A DNA stretch of 64,000 nucleotides from positions 248,001 through 312,000 of the forward strand of contig JADJLP010000010.1 of assembly GCA_016710065.1 (NCBI GenBank). The letters run 5' to 3'. A program made the translations under genes and the position numbers. Below are positions 8,599 through 17,556 of this stretch, piece after piece. The notes beneath the pieces were generated by a model that did no database searches, was not told the DNA's origin, and saw only the letters and a list, made by a program, of their open reading frames with translations. The DNA comes from Candidatus Ideonella esbjergensis (lineage in GTDB: Bacteria > Pseudomonadota > Gammaproteobacteria > Burkholderiales > Burkholderiaceae_C). Each line of letters begins with the position of its first letter. Position 1 is the stretch's first letter.

Positions 8599-10328
8599 AG
8601 GCGCTGATGCCGGCACTGCTGCTGGCCTGCAACCTGGCGCAGGCGGCCAGCCCGGCAACGACAGCCACCGATCTCGTCGAGATGGGGCGCCGCATCTACC
8701 GCGAAGGCTTGCTGCCCTCGGGTGAGCCCTTGCGGGGTGTGGGCCAGGTCGGCATCAAGCTGGCTGGCAAAGATGCCGCCTGCATCAACTGCCACCGTCG
8801 CAGTGGCTATGGTTCCAGCGAGGGGCCTGTCGAGGTGCGCCCCATCACCGGCCCGGCGTTGTTTGGCGAGCGGGTGGCCCCGCTGGTGCCTGGCAGTCGG
8901 TTGCTGCCACCAGCCGAGTCCACCCCATCAGGCCCCGGGCCCGAGCGTTCGGCCGCGGCCTTGGCAGCCCGAGCCAACGCCATGGCTCTGCGGGCAGCAC
9001 GCATCGCCACGGTGGCCGGCACCCGGCAGCGGCCGATCTACAGCGACGAATCACTGGCCCGGGCGATGCGCGAAGGCGTGGATGTGACGGGGCGCGGCAT
9101 GAACGCCACCATGCCCCGCTTTGCTCTGGACGAGATGGCGCTGGCCTCGATCGCCGCTTACCTGAGGACGCTGTCGAACGAAACCTCACCCGGCGTGACT
9201 GAAGACGCCGTGCACTTCGCCACCGTGATCCAGCCCGGCACAGCCCCAGCCCAGCGCGAAGCGCTGGTGGAGGTGCTGCAGGCTTTCGTTCGCGACCGCA
9301 ACAATGGCCTGCTGGACGAGGTGCAGCGCCAGAGCAATGGCCGGGTGAGCCTGGGCCGCAAATACCGCGACTGGGTGCTGCATGTCTGGCAACTCAGCGG
9401 CCCCAGCGACAGCTGGGCCAGACAATTGGAGGACTTTCAACGCGAGCAACCGGTGTTTGCGCTGGTGAGCGGCCTGGGCCATGGCAACTGGCAGCCTGTT
9501 CACGATTTCAGCGAGCGCTTCGAGTTGCCGTGCATCCTCCCGCAAGCGGCCATCCCCGGGCTGGATGCCACCAGTTTCTACACCGTCTATCTGTCCAGGG
9601 GCGTGGCCCTGGAAGCCGAGGCGCTGGCCAAGCATTTGCGGGACTCGGGCGAGCGCGGCCCGGTGATTCAGGTCTATGGCCCTGACGAAGAAAGCAGGGC
9701 TGCCGCAGCCGCCTTCCGCGCCGCCTATGCCGAGGGTGCTCAGGCCCGCAAGCTGGAAGAACTGGCCATCGAGCCCCACTCCGACACCGGCTACTGGCAG
9801 CAGGTGGCGCGGCAAACCCAGGGCAAGGTGGTGGCGCTGTGGCTGACACCCCCGAGCCTGGCCCCTGCCCAAGCCTTGCTCGCGTCACAGGCGCCACCCA
9901 AGGCCATCTACCTGTCATCCAGTCTGGTGGGAGAGCCCCGCAGTGGGCTTGCCGCCGATGGTGGTGGCCTGGTGCGGCTGGTGTACCCGAAGGATCCCCC
10001 TGCTCAGCGCGAGGCGCGTCTGACGGTGGTAAAGCGCTGGTTGGCCCGCCACGGCATCGCCCCGGCCGACGAAACGGTGCAGATGAACGGCTACCTTGCA
10101 GCCACCGTGACCGGCATGCTGCTGTCGCACAGCAAGGACATGTACTCGCGCGAGTACCTGATAGAGCGCATGGAGCACCGGCTGGGCACCGGCATCGAGC
10201 TGTCCATCTACCCGCGCCTCAGCCTGGGCCCAGGCCAGCGCTATGCATCGAAGGGCAGCTACATCGTTGGCGTGCAAGGCCCGAAGGGCAGCCAGTTGGT
10301 GACGCTCTCGGACTGGATCGTGCCGTAG
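8595..10328 (+). CDS. Cytochrome c domain fused to a type-1 periplasmic (ABC substrate-binding-like) domain
   Basis: 577 residues. The ATG at 8595 overlaps the protease stop (ATGA). A Sec signal ends near residue 17. The N-terminal part has one haem c motif, C63-I-N-C-H67, and a likely distal ligand Met173 in N-A-T-M-P ahead of an A-S-I-A-A-Y-L helix, as in single-haem class I cytochromes. From about residue 195 the protein continues as a periplasmic binding protein type 1 fold (leucine/isoleucine/valine-binding-like), with a long segment about substrate lobes and no ABC permease genes nearby. Such a fusion could couple ligand sensing or docking to electron transfer. It ends the operon; tRNA-Pro follows in the opposite direction. 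Confidence 0.8.
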   Translation: MKALMPALLLACNLAQAASPATTATDLVEMGRRIYREGLLPSGEPLRGVGQVGIKLAGKDAACINCHRRSGYGSSEGPVEVRPITGPALFGERVAPLVPGSRLLPPAESTPSGPGPERSAAALAARANAMALRAARIATVAGTRQRPIYSDESLARAMREGVDVTGRGMNATMPRFALDEMALASIAAYLRTLSNETSPGVTEDAVHFATVIQPGTAPAQREALVEVLQAFVRDRNNGLLDEVQRQSNGRVSLGRKYRDWVLHVWQLSGPSDSWARQLEDFQREQPVFALVSGLGHGNWQPVHDFSERFELPCILPQAAIPGLDATSFYTVYLSRGVALEAEALAKHLRDSGERGPVIQVYGPDEESRAAAAAFRAAYAEGAQARKLEELAIEPHSDTGYWQQVARQTQGKVVALWLTPPSLAPAQALLASQAPPKAIYLSSSLVGEPRSGLAADGGGLVRLVYPKDPPAQREARLTVVKRWLARHGIAPADETVQMNGYLAATVTGMLLSHSKDMYSREYLIERMEHRLGTGIELSIYPRLSLGPGQRYASKGSYIVGVQGPKGSQLVTLSDWIVP

Positions 10329-10347
10329 CACGTCCTGCAGGTAGAAA

Positions 10348-10424
10348 TGGTCGGGGTGGCGGGATTCGAACTCGCGACCCTCTGCTCCCAAAGCAGATGC
10401 GCTACCAGGCTGCGCTACACCCCG
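10348..10424 (-). tRNA. tRNA-Pro (anticodon UGG)
   Basis: Read on the minus strand this gives a complete cloverleaf: a 7-bp acceptor stem CGGGGTG/CACCCCG, a T arm with G-T-T-C-G-A-A-T, an anticodon loop T-T-T-G-G-G-A with TGG at positions 34-36, and an encoded CCA 3' end (10348-10350). The total is 77 bases including CCA. It lies between the end of the redox operon and a response regulator gene, with nothing to suggest an integrated element at its 3' end inside the window. Confidence 0.97.
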
Positions 10425-10649
10425 ACGAAGCCCGCGATTGTAGCGGCTGGCGCCAACCCGCCCCGATGGATGCCCAAATTCTTTGTCCGCCGCTTCTGCG
10501 CACACAGGGCATTCGTGCGCGGTGCGGGTGGGCCCCTCGTCGCCACGAGGGTCTTACACCGCCTTAAGCCGGCTCTAAGCCCTGTGCAGAAACTGCTCAT
10601 ACCCGCAAGGGGTTGTCGGTATGGTCCGCCAACAAATGGAGGGTTCGAC

Positions 10650-11492
10650 ATGAGCACCCGCTTGCTGATCGTGGACGACAACATGCTGTTCCGCAAGGGC
10701 CTCGCGGCCTTGCTCGCCACCCACCCCGACTTCACCGTGATCGGTGATGTGCGCGGCGGGCGAGATGTGGTGCAGCACACCCTGCAGCTGATGCCCGACA
10801 TCGTGGTGATGGACATCCTGCAGGCCGGCGTGAATGGCCTGGAAAGCGTGGCGCAGATCAAGCGCCGCCAGCCTGGCATCAAGGTGCTGCTGCTGACACA
10901 TTTCAAGACCGAGGACTACGTGCGAACCGCGCTGCGCGCGGGTGCCGATGGCTACCTGGTCAAGGACAGCACGCCAGACGAATTCATGATGGCCCTGGCC
11001 AGCGTGGCCATGGGCAAGAAATACCTCAGCCCCGATGTCTCGGCACATGTGGTGGACAGCTTTCTGCACCCGCACCAAGACGGCCAACCCACCTCGCGGT
11101 TGGAGCAATTGACCACACGCGAGCGCAGCATCCTGCAGCTGATTGCCGAAGGTCGCACCAACCGGCGCGCCGCCGAGTACCTGAGCGTGAGCCCCAAGAC
11201 CGTGGAGAAGCACCGTGCCAGCCTGATGCACAAGCTGGGCTTGGTCAATGCCGCCGAGATCACCTTGGTGGCACTGGAAATGGGCCTGATAGAAAGGCCT
11301 ATGCCGCTGGCCAGGCTGGCCCCTGACCGGGCAAGACGGGAACAACTCGAAGCACCGGTCCGTCCGTTGGACGACGACGACCTGGGCGCGCGCCCCTCGC
11401 TGTGCGCCTCGGCCATGGAAGAGTTCCCCGCGCTGAGCCGCGCGATGTACCCGCCTTGGTCGCCAGGCATAGACCTGGCTGCAGCCGGCTGA
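10650..11492 (+). CDS. LuxR/NarL-type response regulator (orphan)
   Basis: 280 residues from the ATG at 10650, which has GGAGGG at 10638-10643. The receiver domain (about 4-122) has the acidic pair D9-D10, phospho-acceptor D55 and K105. A LuxR-type helix-turn-helix lies at about 152-215 (L-T-T-R-E-R-S-I-L-Q-L, then S-P-K-T-V-E-K-H). A C-terminal extension of about 65 residues has no recognised domain. No histidine kinase gene is adjacent in the same direction, so its partner is elsewhere or is shared. It could regulate the upstream exported-protein operon, but nothing in the sequence proves that. Confidence 0.93.
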   Translation: MSTRLLIVDDNMLFRKGLAALLATHPDFTVIGDVRGGRDVVQHTLQLMPDIVVMDILQAGVNGLESVAQIKRRQPGIKVLLLTHFKTEDYVRTALRAGADGYLVKDSTPDEFMMALASVAMGKKYLSPDVSAHVVDSFLHPHQDGQPTSRLEQLTTRERSILQLIAEGRTNRRAAEYLSVSPKTVEKHRASLMHKLGLVNAAEITLVALEMGLIERPMPLARLAPDRARREQLEAPVRPLDDDDLGARPSLCASAMEEFPALSRAMYPPWSPGIDLAAAG

Positions 11493-11502
11493 ACGCCCGC
11501 GC

Positions 11503-12921
11503 TCAGGCCAGTATGGGCTGCGGTTGCGGCGACATTTGCGCCGCGTTCTCGGCGGGCTCGTCAAAGGTGATCTGCACCCGCAAGCCACCGAGTGGCGAAT
11601 CCAGCAATTGGATGCGGGCCGAGTGCAGTTCCACCACCATCAACACGATGGACAAACCGAGGCCCACGCCATCGGCGTGTTGCAGGCCCAGCCGGTTGAA
11701 GCGTTCAAAGGCTTTTTGCCGATCCTGCGGCGCAATGCCCTGCCCTGAATCGTCCACGTACAGCACCACGTCGGCATCTTGCTGGCGCACCGAGATGTGC
11801 ACGCGTCCGTGCTCATGGCCATAGCGGATGGCATTGACCATCAGGTTGCGCAGCGCCAGGTACAGGCCGAAGCCATGCCCGTGCACCCGCCGCACCTGCA
11901 AATCGGTGGTAACCAGCACACTGCGTGTGGCGGCCAGCGGGGCCAGGTCCTCGGACACGTCGTGGACCAAACTCGCCAGGTCCACTGGCCTCAAAGACAG
12001 CTCACCGGACTGGGTCAAGGTTTCTATGCGCGCGATGTCCAGCAATTGGTCCAGCAAGTGCGCTGAGCGGTCGACGCCCACGATCAGCGCCGCCAGCGCC
12101 TCGCGCGCTTCCCCCAAGTTCTCGGCCCCGGCCGCCAGCTGAGCCTGCGCGCGGATGCCAGCCAGCGGGGTCTTCATCTCGTGCGCGGCCATGGAGGTGA
12201 AGCGCCTCTCGGCATTCAGCGCCTGCCCCATCCGCTCGAACAGGCTGTCCATCGACAACAGTATCGGCAAAACCTCGGTCGGTGGGCATTCCACGCGCAG
12301 GCGCGAAACATCCATGGGGTTGCGCATGGTGAGTTGCCCGGCGATGCTGTTGATCGACCGCATAGCCTGGCGCAACAGCAGCCACGTGGCCACAAACAGC
12401 AGCGCAAACGGCAAGAGCAGGAACCACAGGTAGCGCAGGGTCACTGTGGCGACTTCTATGGTCCGGTTCTCGACGTTCTCGGCCACCTGCACGACAAAGG
12501 CATTGTTGGCGCCAGCCAACGCATAGGTGCGCAACGAGACGGCGCCGACTTTCGTGGTCTGAAAGCCCAGTTTGTCCAAAGGCATCAGGGGCTGATCAGT
12601 CCGGGAATTGGCACTGCGCAGCTGCAGTCGCCCATCGTGTGACCACACTTGAAACTGGTACAGCGTAGACGCGTTGCCCGCGTCTATGGGGGGGGTGGCA
12701 TCCGACAAACTGACGCCGGGCCGCTCGGTCAACTCGTGCTCCACAAAGCCCAGCATCACCACACCCATCTGCCCCAAGCGCTGGTCAAGCATGACCTGGT
12801 CTTCGGCCTTGGCTGCGTTGTACATGGCCAAGCCGCTGACCACCAGCGAGGCCATCATTCCAGAGGCTGCGATCAGCACCAGGCGGCTACCCAGTGTCCA
12901 GCTGGAAAGGGGTCTAGGCAT
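11503..12921 (-). CDS. Two-component sensor histidine kinase (QseC/TctE-like)
   Basis: 472 residues from the ATG at 12921, which overlaps the regulator stop by eight bases; a longer start at 12957 would intrude further into the regulator. Transmembrane helices at about 13-37 and 163-187 flank a periplasmic sensor of about 125 residues. The HisKA domain has the phospho-acceptor His247 in A-A-H-E-M-K-T-P-L. The ATPase domain shows N-A-I-R-Y-G, D-D-S-G-Q-G-I and G-V-G-L-G-L-S-I. Together with the upstream OmpR-type regulator it forms a classic pair resembling QseBC or TctDE. The ligand cannot be told from sequence. Confidence 0.93.
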   Translation of the reverse strand: MPRPLSSWTLGSRLVLIAASGMMASLVVSGLAMYNAAKAEDQVMLDQRLGQMGVVMLGFVEHELTERPGVSLSDATPPIDAGNASTLYQFQVWSHDGRLQLRSANSRTDQPLMPLDKLGFQTTKVGAVSLRTYALAGANNAFVVQVAENVENRTIEVATVTLRYLWFLLLPFALLFVATWLLLRQAMRSINSIAGQLTMRNPMDVSRLRVECPPTEVLPILLSMDSLFERMGQALNAERRFTSMAAHEMKTPLAGIRAQAQLAAGAENLGEAREALAALIVGVDRSAHLLDQLLDIARIETLTQSGELSLRPVDLASLVHDVSEDLAPLAATRSVLVTTDLQVRRVHGHGFGLYLALRNLMVNAIRYGHEHGRVHISVRQQDADVVLYVDDSGQGIAPQDRQKAFERFNRLGLQHADGVGLGLSIVLMVVELHSARIQLLDSPLGGLRVQITFDEPAENAAQMSPQPQPILA

Positions 12922-13591
12922 GTTCCCGCACGGGGGCCAGTTGGTAGCCCACGCCACGCACCGTCTGTATCAGTTCGGGACCCAGCTTGCGGCGCAGATA
13001 GTGCACGTAGACCTCCACCGCGTTGCTGTCCACCTCTTCACCCCAGCCGTACAAGGCCTCTTCCAGCTGGCTGCGGCTCATCACCTGGTTGCGGTTGCGC
13101 ACCAGGGCTTCCAGCACCCAGAACTCGCGGTGGGTGAGTGGCACGGGCTCCTCGTTCCAGGTCACGCAGAAGCGCTTGGGGTACAGACGCAAAGCGCCAT
13201 GCTCCAGGGCACCATCGCTGCCATCGTCCACCGGCGCTCGGCGCAGCACCGAGCGCACCCGCGCGGCCAGTTCGTCCAGATCGAAGGGTTTGACCAGGTA
13301 GTCGTCGGCGCCCAGGTCCAGCAAGGCCACGCGGTCTTGCACGCCACCCCGCGCTGTCACCACGATGACGGGCGTGCGCTGGCGGCGGCTGCGCAACTGG
13401 CGCAGCAGGTTCTCGCCGCGCTCGTCGGGCAGGCCCAGGTCAAGAATGATGAAGTCGTAGTGATGGGTGGCCAGTGAGCTTTCAAAGTGCCGGCCAGACT
13501 GCACCCAGTCCACGGCAAAGCCCACCCGGCTGAGCGCCTTGTGGACGGCACTGCCCAGCAGTGCATCGTCTTCGGCCATCAGAAGTCGCAT
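12914..13591 (-). CDS. OmpR-family response regulator
   Basis: 225 residues from the ATG at 13591, chosen because GGAGGG stands a few bases upstream and the protein then begins with the usual M-R-L-L-M-A-E-D-D. The receiver domain has D8-D9, phospho-acceptor D51 (I-L-D-L-G-L-P) and the conserved Lys in L-V-K-P-F-D. The C-terminal winged helix ends in V-R-G-V-G-Y-Q-L. It overlaps the sensor kinase gene downstream, so the two are co-translated. The closest named relatives by pattern are QseB and TctD. Confidence 0.95.
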   Translation of the reverse strand: MRLLMAEDDALLGSAVHKALSRVGFAVDWVQSGRHFESSLATHHYDFIILDLGLPDERGENLLRQLRSRRQRTPVIVVTARGGVQDRVALLDLGADDYLVKPFDLDELAARVRSVLRRAPVDDGSDGALEHGALRLYPKRFCVTWNEEPVPLTHREFWVLEALVRNRNQVMSRSQLEEALYGWGEEVDSNAVEVYVHYLRRKLGPELIQTVRGVGYQLAPVREHA

Positions 13592-13820
13592 CTCGCCCTC
13601 CGGTACATATGTACCCAATTGCAAGTGCCGAATCTAGATAACCGTCAAGCGACTGCCTATCCCGCACTTGGCCTGAATCCAAGCAAACGCTGTCGCCAAA
13701 GACTTTTGCGCAAACAAGTTGGCACTTTGGCCGACCGTGGTGTAACTGAGAAGTCGTATCAACACCACGAAAAGGGCCCCAAGGCGCGAAACACTGTGGG
13801 CTCCATGGGCATGAGCGTCA

Positions 13821-14318
13821 TCAACCTCGCGCCATCACCACCATGCCGTCCTCGTCGGCGTACAACCAGTCGCCTGGCAAGACCGGCACACCGCCGATAT
13901 GAACCGGCACATCGCGCAGGCCTTGGTCTCGGCGCTCGGTGGGCATGGGGATCAGCGCCATCGCGCTTATGCCCACTTCGCTGGCGGCCAGTTCGGCCTT
14001 GTCTCGCACGGCGCCGTGCACCACCACGCCGGCCCAGCCGTTCCTGGCAGCGGCGGCAGCCAGGTTGCCGCCCAGCAATGAGCGGCGCAGCGAACCGCCC
14101 CCATCCACCACCAGCACCCGGCCTTCGCCAGGCGTGTTCACGGCCTCGCGCACACGCGAGTTGTCGTCCAGGCATTGCACGGTGGTCACGGGGCCGCTGA
14201 ACTTGCGCCGCGCGCCATAGTCGGTGAACAAGGGCGGCAGCACGCGAAAGCTGCCGTCGGAAACGCTCTTGTGCTCGTCGCAAAGGTCGCAGGTGGAAAA
14301 GTTGGTGGCACTGGGCAT
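13821..14318 (-). CDS. RraA-family protein (RNase E inhibitor-like or HMG aldolase-like)
   Basis: 165 residues, the normal size for RraA. Visible hallmarks: N-terminal S-T-C-D-L-C-D, the V-V-D-G-G-G-S-L-R-R strand-turn, L-L-G-G-N-L-A-A-A-A and V-V-H-G-A-V-R-D. Members either bind RNase E and lower its activity or act as class II 4-hydroxy-4-methyl-2-oxoglutarate/oxaloacetate aldolases. G-x-N/D-L-A and G-x-x-R-D motifs are present, so aldolase chemistry is possible. It stands alone; about 230 bases without a visible gene separate it from the response regulator upstream of 13592. Confidence 0.88.
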   Translation of the reverse strand: MPSATNFSTCDLCDEHKSVSDGSFRVLPPLFTDYGARRKFSGPVTTVQCLDDNSRVREAVNTPGEGRVLVVDGGGSLRRSLLGGNLAAAAARNGWAGVVVHGAVRDKAELAASEVGISAMALIPMPTERRDQGLRDVPVHIGGVPVLPGDWLYADEDGMVVMARG

Positions 14319-14431
14319 GGTGTCGCTCGGTCAAGCAAGGTTGCAAACATGGATGGCACCCAATGGGTGGCCTTGGGGCGATAAAAGCGTAGCACGGCCC
14401 CCTCGCGTCAGGCCCTGGGTACCATGTCTGC

Positions 14432-15328
14432 ATGTCTTCTGTCTTGACAGCGAGCCCGGCGCCGCGCTTCCATTTCTCGCCATTGATCCTCGCCTGCCTG
14501 GCGGCCACCTGGCTGGTCTGGGGCTCCACCTATCTGGCCATCAAGTTCGCGTTGCTGAGCTTTCCGCCGTTCGTGCAAATGGGCACGCGTTTCGTGATGG
14601 CAGGCCTGTTGCTGTTGGTGTGGATGCGCTGGCGTGGCGCGCCCCTGCCAGACGCACGCGCCTGGCGCAACGCGCTGGTGGTGGGCACACTGATGCTGGC
14701 AGGCGGCATGGGGGGCACGGCAGTGGCCGAGCAAACCGTGGGCTCGGGCCTGGTGGTGGCCTTCATCGCCGTTGTGCCCATGATGATTGCACTGGTGAAC
14801 CTGCTCGAAGGCATACGGCCCGGCCGCCCGGAACTGGCCGGCATCGTGGTGGGCCTGGTTGGCGTTCTGATGCTCACGCAGGGCGCGGGCTTCCAGGCCT
14901 CACCGGGCGGCCTGGTGGCCATTGCCACGGCCTGCATCACCTGGTCAGTGGGCAGCGTGCTGAGCCAGCGCCGCCTGCCGCTTGCGCCTGGGGCCATGGG
15001 CTTCGCCAGCGAGATGATCTGTGGTGGCCTGGTGCTGTTGCTGCTCGCAGCCCTGACCGGCGAGCAGCTTGCCTGGCCTCCCCGCGCCGACGCTTTGCTG
15101 GCTTGGGCCTACCTGGTGGTGTTCGGCTCGCTGATCGCTTTCAACGCCTACATGGTGTTGCTCTCGCAAGCCCCGGCGGGGCTTGCGTCGAGCTACACCT
15201 TTGTCAACCCGGTGATCGCCATGCTGCTGGGCGTGGCCCTGGCCGGCGAGGTGGTGACGCGTTTCGAATGGATGGCCGTGGGTGTGGTGCTGGCCGGCGT
15301 GGTGCTGCTGGTGCGCGCCCGAAGCTGA
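14432..15328 (+). CDS. EamA-family (DMT superfamily) inner membrane transporter
   Basis: 298 residues with about ten hydrophobic helices arranged as two EamA repeats. The start of the first shows W-G-S-T-Y-L-A-I-K, a typical DMT motif, and the second repeat begins near residue 155. Family members export amino acids, purines or other small metabolites; the substrate cannot be predicted here. It is transcribed away from the RraA-like gene and converges with the MFS gene, whose stop codon is only eleven bases away. Confidence 0.92.
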   Translation: MSSVLTASPAPRFHFSPLILACLAATWLVWGSTYLAIKFALLSFPPFVQMGTRFVMAGLLLLVWMRWRGAPLPDARAWRNALVVGTLMLAGGMGGTAVAEQTVGSGLVVAFIAVVPMMIALVNLLEGIRPGRPELAGIVVGLVGVLMLTQGAGFQASPGGLVAIATACITWSVGSVLSQRRLPLAPGAMGFASEMICGGLVLLLLAALTGEQLAWPPRADALLAWAYLVVFGSLIAFNAYMVLLSQAPAGLASSYTFVNPVIAMLLGVALAGEVVTRFEWMAVGVVLAGVVLLVRARS

Positions 15329-15339
15329 ACGCCACGCCC

Positions 15340-16584
15340 TCAGGCGACGGCGGCGTTGGCCTGCGCACGACGCCGCGCCACATTGGCGCCCACCAGGCTG
15401 GCCGACACCACGCCCGCCAGCAGTGCCAAGGCCGAGCCGTAGAAGACAGCGCCGGGCCGGTGGTGGTCCATCAGCGCGCCAAACAACGGCGCTGCGAGCG
15501 CAAAGCCGATGTCCAGGCCCGAGTACACCGTGCCGTAGACACGCCCTGTGGCTCCCGGTGGTGCGGCGCGCTTGATCAGCATGTCCCGCGATGGGCCAGC
15601 CAGACCGGTGCCAAAGCCCGCCATCGACGCCACCACCAGGGCTGCGGCGGCCGGCAACAAGCCTGTGCCCACCAGGGCCAGCACGGCGGCCGAGCCCAGC
15701 AGGCAGGCGGCAATGAGCTTTTCCAGCCGCTCAGTGCGCCCCACCAGAAAGCCGCCCAGCACCATGCCAACGGCGCCACAGAGCATGAAACCGGTGACGA
15801 TGAATGACGTCCACTCCAACTTCAAACCGTAGAGTTCGTGCAGCGCCGGGCTGGCAAAGCCCTGGATGGCGCTGAGCGCGCAGGTGGTCCAGAAGAAGAA
15901 CGAGAAACACAGCCAAACCGACGGCAAGCGCAAGAAGGCCATGGGGTGCTCTACCGCCACTGCCGGCTGGGCTGCCGCACGCGGCGACACGCTCGTGTCG
16001 GCCCGGTCATTGATAGCTTCGCGGTGCCACCACAGCAGGCCCAGCACCACCAGTGCCCAGGCGCCGGCTGCCGCCTCGGCCAGGCGCCAGTTGCCGCTCC
16101 AGGCGGTGATGCCGGTCAGAAACACCGGCGCCGCCGCCCAGCCCAGGTTGCCGGTGATGCCATGCACCGAGAAGGCATGGCCCAGGCGGTTGGCCGAGAC
16201 ACGCTTGTTGAGGATGGTGAAGTCGGCCGGGTGGAACGGTGCGTTGCCCAAGCCCGCCAGCGCGGCGGCCAGCATCAACCCCGGGTAACTGGTGGCCAGT
16301 GCCGATGCCAACCCGGCGGCAGCGAAACTGCACATGGCCAGCATCAACACCGGCCGGGCGCCAAAGCGATCCACCACAAAGCCGGCCAGGGCCTGGCCCA
16401 CCCCCGAAATGATGAAAAACACCGACACCAGCAGACCCAACTCCGAATAGCTCAAGCCGAAATCGCGGATGAACAGTGGGAACAGCGGCGTCAACAGCAG
16501 GTGAAAAAAGTGTGAGGTTCCGTGCGCCAACCCCACCATGGCTATGGTGGTGGCGTCATGGCGCCAATGCGTGGTTTCGGTCAT
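15340..16584 (-). CDS. MFS transporter
   Basis: 414 residues with about twelve hydrophobic segments. The first half includes D-R-F-G-A-R-P-V, the usual loop 2-3 motif, and an H-G-T-S-H-F-F-H stretch in helix 1 that recalls the fosmidomycin-resistance-like subgroup. It is probably a proton-coupled efflux or uptake protein; the substrate is unknown. The gene converges on the EamA transporter gene with an eleven-base gap and no evident hairpin terminator between them. Confidence 0.9.
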   Translation of the reverse strand: MTETTHWRHDATTIAMVGLAHGTSHFFHLLLTPLFPLFIRDFGLSYSELGLLVSVFFIISGVGQALAGFVVDRFGARPVLMLAMCSFAAAGLASALATSYPGLMLAAALAGLGNAPFHPADFTILNKRVSANRLGHAFSVHGITGNLGWAAAPVFLTGITAWSGNWRLAEAAAGAWALVVLGLLWWHREAINDRADTSVSPRAAAQPAVAVEHPMAFLRLPSVWLCFSFFFWTTCALSAIQGFASPALHELYGLKLEWTSFIVTGFMLCGAVGMVLGGFLVGRTERLEKLIAACLLGSAAVLALVGTGLLPAAAALVVASMAGFGTGLAGPSRDMLIKRAAPPGATGRVYGTVYSGLDIGFALAAPLFGALMDHHRPGAVFYGSALALLAGVVSASLVGANVARRRAQANAAVA

Positions 16585-16698
16585 GTGGCCCGGGCGTGAG
16601 AGATGCGGTCAAAGGGCTGCATGGTAGCCGCCGCAGTCCGTGAACTTCGTCACATTCGGAGATGGCCCTGCAACGCCCCATGCCTAAGCTCCAAACCC

Positions 16699-17442
16699 AT
16701 GAACCTGCCCCTGCGAACCTCCACCGAACTGGACGCCCAGTACGTGCCCTGGCACACCCACGAGCAACAGCCGTGGCTGGCCCCCGCACCGCGTGCGCAG
16801 CCCACGCTGGAGTTGGTGGATACGCCAGCGGTGGCCAGGGCGCTTGACAACTACTGGCAATGCGACCGCGACACGCGCCAGAGCCTGCTGCTGATCGACC
16901 CTGAGACGCGCTGGGCGCCGGCCATGATGAAGCGTCTGCTTGATCAAACCGAGGGTGACGAATCGCGGGTTCGCGTGATGTCGCCCGTGGGCGTCCGCAA
17001 CCTGGCCACAGTGCATGAACTTGAAATGCCCCAGGTGCCTGGCCGGCCCAAGGTGCTGCGCTCGTTGGAGTGCCGGCAACAGCACTTTCTGACCTGTTCG
17101 CCCAGTGTAGAGAAGCTGTTTCTTCACACAGACCACGTGGCCATGCTGCTAGGTGACCTGCCTCCGCACGAAGCGAGCGCCTGGATCCGCGCCGCGCAGT
17201 TTGTGGCCCAAAAGCTGGGGACGCAGGGGCCCCGCTGGTTGCTGTTTGTGCGCTACGCGGCCCAGGAGCAACTGCGTGGCGCCGCCGGCGCAACCCAGTG
17301 GGGGCGAAGGCTGCGCTTCTTCACTCAACCCGGTGGCGCCACGCATCGTGCCAGCCCTGGCGACATGACAGCCGCGGTGCTGGAGGCCTGGGCCGGTGTG
17401 GATGCAGCCCCAACGTCAACCCCGAGTTCGACTGGCCAGTAG
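16699..17442 (+). CDS. Hypothetical protein, soluble
   Basis: 247 residues from the ATG at 16699; an upstream in-frame ATG at 16603 is less likely because the extra residues look unstructured and basic. No signal peptide or membrane helix. Hydrophilic N-terminal 45 residues precede a compact region with T-R-Q-S-L-L-L-I-D-P-E-T-R-W and W-L-L-F-V-R-Y-A-A-Q strands that may form an alpha/beta fold. I do not recognise the family. It is alone between the divergent MFS gene and nadA. About 115 bases downstream contain a short GCACCG/CGGTGC hairpin (17484-17499) and a repeated CAGTAGCACCG. Confidence 0.6.
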   Translation: MNLPLRTSTELDAQYVPWHTHEQQPWLAPAPRAQPTLELVDTPAVARALDNYWQCDRDTRQSLLLIDPETRWAPAMMKRLLDQTEGDESRVRVMSPVGVRNLATVHELEMPQVPGRPKVLRSLECRQQHFLTCSPSVEKLFLHTDHVAMLLGDLPPHEASAWIRAAQFVAQKLGTQGPRWLLFVRYAAQEQLRGAAGATQWGRRLRFFTQPGGATHRASPGDMTAAVLEAWAGVDAAPTSTPSSTGQ

Positions 17443-17556
17443 CACCGGCCAGCAGCACTGCCCAATACCACTGGCGCCCAGTAGCACCGCTCGCGGTGCG
17501 GTGTGAGGGCTCGGCTAACATTCAGCCGCCCCCACCTCACGCGCTTGCGCTGCGCC

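Noticed and set aside
10348..10424. tRNA-Pro as an integration site for an island
   Set aside because: No integrase gene or repeat of the tRNA 3' end is seen within the window.
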